A stretch of 6,016 nt of DNA. Source: Cyanobacteria bacterium OH_CBB_238. Lineage in GTDB: Bacteria > Cyanobacteriota > Vampirovibrionia > Gastranaerophilales > Gastranaerophilaceae. Numbering within the stretch: position 1 is the first letter of the stretch; every line of letters starts with the position of its first letter. The DNA is taken from assembly GCA_023409995.1 (NCBI GenBank), contig JAEYQN010000158.1, positions 1 through 6,016 on the forward strand. The letters run 5' to 3'. A model generated the notes under the pieces. It worked only from the letters and a program-made list of their open reading frames with translations. It was not told the DNA's origin and did no database searches. A program made the position numbers and the translations under genes. Below, one piece after another: positions 1-5,582 of the stretch.

Positions 1-19
1 ATTAATAGGAGAAAAATAT

Positions 20-442
20 ATGAAAATTAATTTTAAGCATTTATTTATATTACTAAGTATAGTTTTATTGTTTTCGAGTAATATCCAAAGGGCAAACACT
101 CAACCCCAAACTGAAATGACTGACAAATCTTATCGAACATTTGAAAAGACAGATAAAGAGCTAAATAAAATTTATAGCCAGATTCTACTGAAATACAAAA
201 ATGATAAAATATTTATTTCAAAATTACAGAAAGCTGAAATAGCTTGGATAAAATTTAGAGATGCTGAGATTGAAGCAATTTACCCTGAAGAAGATAAAAT
301 GCACAATTATGGTACAGTCTACCTTATGTGTGTAAATGGGATTTTGACAGAAATGACTCAACAACGTATAAAAGAACTTAAATTATGGTTAAAGGGTATG
401 CCTGAAGGAGATGTTTGTTCAGGAAGTAGAAGATGTGAATAA
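20..442 (+). CDS. Secreted LprI-like (DUF1311) protein, putative lysozyme inhibitor family
   Basis: A 140-residue protein. Residues 1-20 form a signal-peptide-like start: Lys-rich n-region, then a hydrophobic core (LFILLSIVLLF), so export to the periplasm is expected. No lipobox Cys follows, unlike mycobacterial LprI, which is a lipoprotein. The mature part matches the helical DUF1311/LprI pattern: TDKELNKIYSQIL (44-56), LQKAEIAWIKFRDAE (69-83), then YLMCVNGILTEMTQQRIKEL (101-120). Two cysteines usual in the family are missing: the one just before the first helix, and the one after RDAE (here Ile84). C104 is kept, and C133 and C139 lie in an unusual tail. The start is set by an AGGAG at 7-11, eight bases upstream. 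Mycobacterial LprI inhibits lysozyme, but most family members are untested. Its place just before a lysozyme gene suggests a link; it could also be a host-benefit cargo gene. The family call is fairly sure, the function is not. Confidence 0.75.
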   Translation: MKINFKHLFILLSIVLLFSSNIQRANTQPQTEMTDKSYRTFEKTDKELNKIYSQILLKYKNDKIFISKLQKAEIAWIKFRDAEIEAIYPEEDKMHNYGTVYLMCVNGILTEMTQQRIKELKLWLKGMPEGDVCSGSRRCE

Positions 443-476
443 ATTATTTACAATTTTTTAAATAATTTTTGCTTAT

Positions 477-484
477 AAGGAGAT
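477..484 (+). promoter_or_regulatory. Ribosome binding site of the lysozyme gene, long spacer
   Basis: AAGGAGAT is a strong match to the anti-Shine-Dalgarno sequence but lies 12 bases before the ATG at 497, longer than the 4-9 bases seen for the other genes here. No in-frame alternative start lies between site and ATG, so the start stands. The spacing could lower translation of the lysozyme. Confidence 0.7.
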
Positions 485-496
485 CTTTCAAATAAT

Positions 497-1642
497 ATGA
501 CCATTAATAATTTTAAAACTGGACCTGATGGGATAAAACTCATTAAGGAGATTGAAAAACTTGAATTACACGCTTATCAAAAGACTATAAATGGAGTAAA
601 AGACAAAATCACAATAGGCTATGGGCATACAGGAATGTTAAATGGAAGGCCTTTGACGTTAAATGATACTATTACAAAGTTTGAAGCTGAGCAGTTGTTT
701 AAAAATGATTTATCAGCATTTGAAAGAATAATTAATGAATCGGTAAGGGTAAAAATTAATCAAAATCAGTTTGATGCATTAATGTCATTATCTTATAATA
801 TTGGGGCAAATGCGTTTAAAAACTCCACTCTTTTAAAATTATTAAATAAAGGAGACTTTACCGGAGCAAGAAACCAATTTTATAGGTGGAATAAATCAGG
901 GGGCAAGGATTCTTTAGGTTTAACCCGGCGTAGGGCGAAAGAAGCTGATTTATTTAATAAACCTATAACTAAGGTGCCAAACCCTAGTAAATCTAATGTA
1001 GGACAAAATGGTTATTCAACAAGCAAAACAACACCGAAAACTGCTAAAGATTTTTATAATCCAAATACACAAAAAGTAAATTATGATATTACACCAAAAG
1101 GATCGAATTATAGCAATAATTTCTCTGATGGTGGAGGCTCCAAACAACCACCAATTGTCTTACAACCACAAAATAAAAACAATCATCCAAGCACTCCAAA
1201 CAACAAAATTATATCAGTAGTGCTGATTAACGCCCCAACTCGAGGTTCCATAGGGATTTTACCAACTAATAACACTGCTGGCCAAACATTATATTATGAA
1301 ATGAATACCTATGCTCAATTCTACTCTCCAGAAATGACAGGCACAAAAGGTTCAATTACAGGACCCGCGTCATCAGTATCAACATCAGAATCAGCATCAA
1401 GTTTATATGTCTCCAATGTTGGCGGTTCAAATTTTTGGCAGTCAACAGCAAATTCAGTAAAATCTGTTGCGAAAGATCTTATCTCCACAGCAGCATGGGC
1501 GGCTAATATTTATTTTATGGGGGTTCAATTTGCTTCCTTATTAAAGCTCTTAGTTAAAGGAACACTATCAGCAAAAGAAAGGTTAAGAATAGGATTTTTT
1601 TCCATTATTTCCAATGTATTTTCTTGGCTGTTTCGTTGGTAA
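497..1642 (+). CDS. GH24 (T4-type) lysozyme with long C-terminal extension; endolysin or tail-associated muramidase
   Basis: A 381-residue protein that should cleave the MurNAc-GlcNAc bond of peptidoglycan. Residues 9-155 are a complete GH24 domain: LIKEIEKLELHAYQ (15-28) with E20 at the catalytic Glu position, TIGYGHT (39-45) with the catalytic Thr at T39, QFDALMSLSYNIG (91-103), and the closing GLTRRRAKEADLF (141-153). The usual spacing is E-x8-D/C-x5-T; here it is E-x8-K-x9-T. Lys29 occupies the Asp/Cys position and four extra residues include D36. GH24 endolysins usually end near residue 150-165. This one continues with a linker rich in Asn, Pro, Ser, Thr, Gln and Lys (about 158-237), an unrecognised region (238-327), a hydrophobic segment (about 328-353) and a second amphipathic or hydrophobic stretch (364-381). 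The N-terminus has no signal or signal-anchor, and no holin gene is in view. Position next to gpM and gpL, and the absence of a gpK peptidase, favour a virion-associated role; a lysis endolysin remains possible. Confidence 0.9.
   Translation: MTINNFKTGPDGIKLIKEIEKLELHAYQKTINGVKDKITIGYGHTGMLNGRPLTLNDTITKFEAEQLFKNDLSAFERIINESVRVKINQNQFDALMSLSYNIGANAFKNSTLLKLLNKGDFTGARNQFYRWNKSGGKDSLGLTRRRAKEADLFNKPITKVPNPSKSNVGQNGYSTSKTTPKTAKDFYNPNTQKVNYDITPKGSNYSNNFSDGGGSKQPPIVLQPQNKNNHPSTPNNKIISVVLINAPTRGSIGILPTNNTAGQTLYYEMNTYAQFYSPEMTGTKGSITGPASSVSTSESASSLYVSNVGGSNFWQSTANSVKSVAKDLISTAAWAANIYFMGVQFASLLKLLVKGTLSAKERLRIGFFSIISNVFSWLFRW
1370..1399 (+). repeat. Degenerate hexamer repeat NNATCA x5 coding alternating serines
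   Basis: Five consecutive hexamers, TCATCA, GTATCA, ACATCA, GAATCA and GCATCA, lie in frame in the lysozyme gene and encode S-S, V-S, T-S, E-S, A-S (residues 292-301). Every second codon is TCA for Ser although other Ser codons are used nearby. The last four bases of each unit are identical, so this looks like a decayed short tandem repeat in a flexible linker. It is too degenerate to suggest active slippage. Confidence 0.6.
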
Positions 1643-1673
1643 ATACATTATTTAGACAAAATGAGGTAAAAAT

Positions 1674-2027
1674 ATGACAGACACATTTAATTATCCCTAC
1701 AAGCAAGCATATGTCAATTCTATTGAATTTAATACACTTGTAGATGAAACATTCTCTGGATATGAACAAAGAAGAGACGTTTGGACAAATCCACGAATGA
1801 GCTGGGTGTTAGATTTTGAAAAAAATCCAACTAACACCAGTGCAGTAGCAACATTTTTCAAAAATCAAAAGGGGAAAAAAACAGCTTTTTATTGGACTTG
1901 GGACTCTGATAAGGGAGGCGACGGAAACCAACACCTAGTAAGATTTGATTCTGACACACTAGATTTTAACATCATGGAATCAGGATATTCTACTTTTAGT
2001 ATCAAATTTGTTGAGGTAATCGAATAA
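1674..2027 (+). CDS. Minor tail protein, lambda gpM / DUF2460-like
   Basis: A 117-residue protein close in length to lambda gpM (about 109) and shorter than DUF2460 proteins of gene transfer agents (about 200). The family pattern is clear: GYEQRRDVW (29-37), the usual G-Y-x-Q-R core followed by an aromatic residue; a middle beta region; then a helix ending ATFFKNQKGKKTAFYWTW (59-76), which corresponds to the 'FF..x.G....F.W' signature before the last strands. The C-terminus FSIKFVEVIE (108-117) resembles the final beta strand of gpM. In siphophages it joins the tape measure/tail tube end to the gpL hub, in the distal tail position. A GAGGT site at 1663-1667 sets the start. The stop overlaps the next start as TAATG, so translation is probably coupled to the gpL-like gene. 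gpM and DUF2460 are related folds and I cannot choose between the two family names by eye. Confidence 0.85.
   Translation: MTDTFNYPYKQAYVNSIEFNTLVDETFSGYEQRRDVWTNPRMSWVLDFEKNPTNTSAVATFFKNQKGKKTAFYWTWDSDKGGDGNQHLVRFDSDTLDFNIMESGYSTFSIKFVEVIE
2013..2017 (+). promoter_or_regulatory. Ribosome binding site of the gpL-like gene, inside the gpM-like gene
   Basis: GAGGT lies within the last codons of the upstream gene, nine bases before the ATG at 2027. Together with the TAATG overlap (2025-2029) it supports this start and reinitiation after the gpM-like gene. Confidence 0.65.
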
Positions 2028-2647
2028 TGAGTAAAGGGTTAATTACACAACAACAAGAAGAAATTAAAAAAGCAACATTAAAAACAAGAACATTGATTAC
2101 TATTGCTCTTGATGATGATTATTTTAGAATTTTGGCAAATGATACTTTAAAAAACATAACAATAAGTGACAAGATATATTATTCACGGATGGTCAATACT
2201 TCCGCCATTGAAACATCACTGGATGGAACCACTGACAATATGATAATAAGTGTTTCTGATATAGCCCAAGAATTTGCTGGACTGATTTCCAACAATGGAG
2301 ATGTTTTAACAAACAAAGAGTGTAAAGTCGAAGAAATAATATTTAATGGAGATACATCTGAAATTATCGGCAACCCTGTTCTGCTATTCAAAGGTAAAAT
2401 TAACAAAATTCAGTTAACAGCCAAAACATTTGTTTTTACAGTTCAAAGAACCCTAAATAATTACTCGTCATTAAGCCCCAATATGGTTTTTGATATAAAT
2501 TGTCAATGGAGATTTAAAGACACCAGATGTAACTACTCTGGGGATATAACCAAATGCGACAAAACTCTAAAAACGTGTAAATCTCTAGAAAATGTTGCAA
2601 ATTTTGGTGGTTATCCTTCAGTAGTAATTCCTACACCAACAAAATAA
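2027..2647 (+). CDS. Tail tip hub protein, lambda gpL / DUF2163 (BR0599) family, probable [4Fe-4S] protein
   Basis: A 206-residue protein, a little shorter than lambda gpL (232). The N-terminal part (about 20-150) has the DUF2163 layout: a helical start, TLITIALDDDYFRI beta strands (22-35), a turn with DKIYYSRMV (48-56), and paired strands up to KTFVFTVQRTL (133-143). The C-terminal domain holds four cysteines, C159, C168, C177 and C184 (spacing x8, x8, x6), in NCQWRFKDTRCNY (158-170) and KCDKTLKTC (176-184), followed by FGGYPSV (193-199), the conserved end of the family. In lambda gpL the matching cysteines bind a [4Fe-4S] cluster; C99 is extra and outside this set. The protein should form the central hub at the tail tip, between the gpM-like protein and TipJ. 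It overlaps the upstream gene by one base. The expected NlpC/P60 peptidase gene does not follow; TipJ begins 28 bases downstream. Family call is confident; the cluster is inferred from the cysteines. Confidence 0.9.
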   Translation: MSKGLITQQQEEIKKATLKTRTLITIALDDDYFRILANDTLKNITISDKIYYSRMVNTSAIETSLDGTTDNMIISVSDIAQEFAGLISNNGDVLTNKECKVEEIIFNGDTSEIIGNPVLLFKGKINKIQLTAKTFVFTVQRTLNNYSSLSPNMVFDINCQWRFKDTRCNYSGDITKCDKTLKTCKSLENVANFGGYPSVVIPTPTK

Positions 2648-2675
2648 AATACAAAGATAGAGTATAAGAGGAAAA

Positions 2676-5117
2676 ATGAGTATAACAGATAGAAACAACT
2701 TAGGTTTTGATTTTGAAAGTCCGGCCTATAGATATGGAACCTTACAAACACAGGCAAATAATTGTTTATGCATCCCTATAGTATATGGGCGAGCAAGAGC
2801 TGCAGGAAACAAAATATGGCAGAGTTCAGGATCTGAAACTTTTAAAGCTTTAGTATGCTTTGCCGAGGGTCAAATTACTGGGTTTTCAGATATAAGAATT
2901 AATGAGATATTAATAACTGATTCTGCTTTGGCAGGAAGTTCATATACAACATATTTAGGTAACGGAAGTCAAGAAATTGACGCAAGAGTACCTGGTAACA
3001 CCCAAGCAGAAAAAGCGACGTTGGTTGGGGGCTTGAAACATACATCTTATTTAGCGTTAACAATAACTGCGAATGCCAAAGTTGCAAATAATTACATGGA
3101 TGTAACAGCCGTTATTCAAGGTAAAGCTATTCGAACATATTCAGATACAACCAGCTATACTAAACAATACTCAAATAATCCAGCCTGGTGTTTACTTGAT
3201 TTCTTAACTTGCTACAATGGATGCGGATTATCTCATGATGAAATTGATATACAGAGCTTCATAGAAGCTGCAAAATACTGTAGCGAAAAAATTAACCCAG
3301 TTATAGCAATAGGAAATGTAAACGTAAAAGCTGGTACAACGACGGTCACAGGCAGTGGTACTGATTTTATTAATGAAACGAAAATAGGTGATCAAATCAC
3401 CATCAATGGCGAATCAAAAGAAGTTGTAGAAGTTAAAAGCAAAACATCATTGATCATTGACTCTGCATTTTCGAGTGTCATAACAAATCAATCAATGATA
3501 ATAAAAGACACACGCTACACGCTAAACCTTATTCTTGACACAAGAAAAACAAGACAAGATTGGATAAATGAAATATTAGTATGTTGCCGGGGGTTTCTAG
3601 TATATAAAGGTGGGAAAATAGCTCTTATAATTGATAAAGAACAAGCGGTTATTCAATCCTTTACACAAAATGATATTATTATGGATAGTGAAGTTTTTTG
3701 GACAACCCCAAAAGAGCAAAGATGCGACATCTTTAAAATTAGATATTTAGACCCAAATAATGAATACGCACGGGCTTTTGCCGTAGCAGAAGCAGATTCC
3801 TTTTTAAATGATCATCCAATAATACAAGAAATTATAGCTTTTGGTATAACAAATTTTAAACAAGCATCAAGGTTATCTTGGTACTATTTAAATCAAGCAA
3901 ACACTTGCGATAAATTTATTTCTTTTAAAACCACGCACAAAGCACTGGATAGATCTCCGGGAGACATTATTCAACTAACAAGTACCTTCCTTGGTTATCA
4001 AGATAAAAAACTGGCTATTATTAGTATGCAAGAGGAACAAGAAGGACAAATTCAATTAATCTGCCGCGAATATAACCCCAATATATATTCGGATATTTTA
4101 GCAAGTGCAGAACCGGTATTCAATACGGTAACGATAGATGATGTTCTTGGCATCCCTGATGATGTTGCGAAACTGTCCTCAGCACAAAACTATAATACTA
4201 TAGCATTGACTTGGACACCAATTGCCAGTACCCAAGTCACTTATGAGATAAGAGAGGGCACTTCTTGGGATAATTCTAGCGTAATCGTACAAAATTTAAC
4301 TGGCCAAAGCTACACAATCTTAGACATAATAAAAGGAAAACATACTTATTGGATTAAATCAGTAAACAAATATGGTAATTATTCCAATAGTGCAGCAACT
4401 TCGGCAATAGAAATTAAAAACCTTATAGATGTTCATACTGTTGTAAACGAAAATATTCTTGACGACGATTTGTCAGAAGGAATGTTTGTTAATTGTAGTG
4501 CTTCCAATTGCAGAGTTATTCTCGACCCCATTAATAATTGGACAAATACTGGAACATGGGAGAATATAAACGCAATATACGCGCCTGAAAGATATTGGGG
4601 GGCAAACTGCAAAGAAACAGGAACATATACCACTAAAATTTATGAAATGGGTGACATATTTGGTGCATCAATAAATTTTAACTACAATATAAACAGCCTT
4701 GATGACTCTGGGGATATCACTACCGAATGGAGATATAGCGAAGATGGTGAAATTTGGACTGACTGGCAGTTTTTTACCCCTGGAAACTATACATTTAGCT
4801 GTTACCAATTTAAAATTACATTAAATAGTCCAAACAAAAGATATACGGCACTAACTAGTTTTATAATTAATATTGACATAACAGCAAAAGATTTATATTT
4901 CCAGGATAAGGCAATTTTAGATGCTATTTCAGGGGTAACTGTCAATTTTGAACAATCATTTGCAACAATTCCCGCAGTTGTTGCGAATATTTCTGATGGA
5001 ACTAAGGGTTATTGCGTAGTAACATCAAAAAGCACATCACAGGCAACTGTTATAGCATATGATAATTTAGGGAACGCAATTACAGCAAAGGTAGATATAA
5101 GAGTAAAAGGTTATTAA
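2676..5117 (+). CDS. Tail tip / host-specificity protein, TipJ (lambda gpJ-like)
   Basis: An 813-residue protein, shorter than lambda gpJ (1132). Domains in order: N-terminal hub-binding beta domain with IPIVYGRARAAGNKIW (33-48) and the typical FAEGQITGFSDIRIN (62-76); a NNPAWCLLDFLTCYNGCGL segment (167-185), the family's 'NPAW..LD.LT....G.GL' signature, with DEIDIQSFIEAAKYCSE (188-204); an inserted small beta domain (about 216-277); the rest of the tail-hub domain, from RYTLNLILDTR (280-290) through GGKIALIID (312-320) to about 480; one fibronectin III domain (about 493-582); a beta-rich region with RYSEDGEIWTDWQFF (686-700), like the jelly-roll region of other TipJ proteins; and an H-lectin-like end (about 750-813) with VTVNFEQSFATIPAVV (754-769) and a terminal KGY. 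It forms the tail tip and probably binds the cell-surface receptor. An AGAGGA just upstream (2667-2672) sets the start. No frameshift or truncation is seen. Confidence 0.93.
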   Translation: MSITDRNNLGFDFESPAYRYGTLQTQANNCLCIPIVYGRARAAGNKIWQSSGSETFKALVCFAEGQITGFSDIRINEILITDSALAGSSYTTYLGNGSQEIDARVPGNTQAEKATLVGGLKHTSYLALTITANAKVANNYMDVTAVIQGKAIRTYSDTTSYTKQYSNNPAWCLLDFLTCYNGCGLSHDEIDIQSFIEAAKYCSEKINPVIAIGNVNVKAGTTTVTGSGTDFINETKIGDQITINGESKEVVEVKSKTSLIIDSAFSSVITNQSMIIKDTRYTLNLILDTRKTRQDWINEILVCCRGFLVYKGGKIALIIDKEQAVIQSFTQNDIIMDSEVFWTTPKEQRCDIFKIRYLDPNNEYARAFAVAEADSFLNDHPIIQEIIAFGITNFKQASRLSWYYLNQANTCDKFISFKTTHKALDRSPGDIIQLTSTFLGYQDKKLAIISMQEEQEGQIQLICREYNPNIYSDILASAEPVFNTVTIDDVLGIPDDVAKLSSAQNYNTIALTWTPIASTQVTYEIREGTSWDNSSVIVQNLTGQSYTILDIIKGKHTYWIKSVNKYGNYSNSAATSAIEIKNLIDVHTVVNENILDDDLSEGMFVNCSASNCRVILDPINNWTNTGTWENINAIYAPERYWGANCKETGTYTTKIYEMGDIFGASINFNYNINSLDDSGDITTEWRYSEDGEIWTDWQFFTPGNYTFSCYQFKITLNSPNKRYTALTSFIINIDITAKDLYFQDKAILDAISGVTVNFEQSFATIPAVVANISDGTKGYCVVTSKSTSQATVIAYDNLGNAITAKVDIRVKGY

Positions 5118-5121
5118 AATA

Positions 5122-5128
5122 AAGGAGG
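5122..5128 (+). promoter_or_regulatory. Ribosome binding site of the small fibre gene, near consensus
   Basis: AAGGAGG, the strongest Shine-Dalgarno site in the window, ends four bases before the ATG at 5133 and directly follows the TAA of TipJ. It fixes the start and predicts high expression, as expected for a multi-copy fibre subunit. Confidence 0.75.
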
Positions 5129-5132
5129 AAAA

Positions 5133-5582
5133 ATGACAACTTACACATGGACAGATAACGTGATGCGAAGTGGCACTGCCTGCAATGTCGATATGGCAGC
5201 AGATAATTTTATGTATTTAAAAGACAACAAAGCTGATATAGATTTAAATAACTTGACACTAAATGGCAAATCAAAGATAGCTCAATATGCAACACCTAGT
5301 GCTAATGCCACAAGTTTGACTCTAGGGGTAAGTGGATTGAATTATATAGCTCCAGCTGATGGGTATATTTCCTTGTCAAAAAGAGGTGGTGGCACTGGGC
5401 AATATATGTATTTAGACAACCTTACAGGTCGTGTAGGCAGTTGCGTTATCAATTCCACACTAGGTTGGGATGCAGTAATAAGCGTCCCCGTAAAAAAAGG
5501 TGATATATTTAAAGTTACCTACACCTATAGCGGAATAACCACTTTTTTTGGTAACATTTATTTAGAAGGGAGTAAACCATAA
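5133..5582 (+). CDS. Small tail-fibre-like protein, probable adsorption accessory
   Basis: A 149-residue protein with no exact family I can name. The first 30 residues (YTWTDNVMRSGTACNVDMAADNFMYLKDN within 4-32) form a short module that I recall at the N-terminus of tail proteins in gut phages, often in the form 'TDN.M.SG...D....D.LM.LK', and may be the attachment part. The rest is beta-rich with many Gly, Ser, Thr and Asn: ATPSANATSLTLG (53-65), YIAPADGYISLSKRGGG (71-87), a YMYLDNLTG strand (91-99), VPVKKGDIFKVTYTYSG (118-134) and an FFGNIYLEG end (138-146). The 'APADGYI ... VPVKKGD' pattern is seen in small trimeric fibre heads. No signal peptide or membrane segment. It lies 15 bases after TipJ and overlaps the DUF4376 gene, so a role in host recognition is likely, by position and composition rather than a proven homology. 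Confidence 0.7.
   Translation: MTTYTWTDNVMRSGTACNVDMAADNFMYLKDNKADIDLNNLTLNGKSKIAQYATPSANATSLTLGVSGLNYIAPADGYISLSKRGGGTGQYMYLDNLTGRVGSCVINSTLGWDAVISVPVKKGDIFKVTYTYSGITTFFGNIYLEGSKP
5566..5572 (+). promoter_or_regulatory. Ribosome binding site of the DUF4376 gene, inside the fibre gene
   Basis: AAGGGAG sits in the last codons of the fibre gene, nine bases before the ATG at 5582. With the TAATG overlap at 5580-5584 it supports this start and coupled translation of the two proteins. Confidence 0.6.

Noticed and set aside
20..442. First gene as an inner-membrane spanin (Rz-like) or pinholin, given its hydrophobic N-terminus and place beside a lysozyme
   Set aside because: The mature part fits the DUF1311/LprI helix and motif pattern (LQKAEIAWIKFRDAE and LTEMTQQRIKEL) better than a spanin coiled coil, and no overlapping outer-membrane lipoprotein gene is present.
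441..470. Inverted repeat AAATTATTT / AAATAATTT with a 10-base loop, followed by T residues, just after the LprI-like stop
   Set aside because: The 9-bp stem is A/T only and would be very weak, and such palindromes are common by chance in AT-rich gaps. It is not a convincing terminator, though it might slightly reduce read-through into the lysozyme gene.
2179..2406. Minus-strand open frame of 75 codons inside the gpL-like gene
   Set aside because: It lies fully antisense to a well-supported gene, has no recognisable motif, and reflects codon bias of the sense strand.
2899..3087. Minus-strand open frame of 62 codons inside TipJ
   Set aside because: Antisense to a conserved tail-hub region, with no family resemblance.
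4433..4633. Minus-strand open frame of 66 codons inside TipJ
   Set aside because: Antisense shadow of a conserved gene; hydrophobic content comes from complementing A-rich codons.
2534..4718. A 13-base direct match, ACTCTGGGGATAT, in the gpL-like gene (near 2534) and in TipJ (near 4704)
   Set aside because: Both copies encode S-G-D-I in unrelated contexts and a match of this length is expected by chance at a modest rate in 6 kb of biased sequence; flanks do not match.
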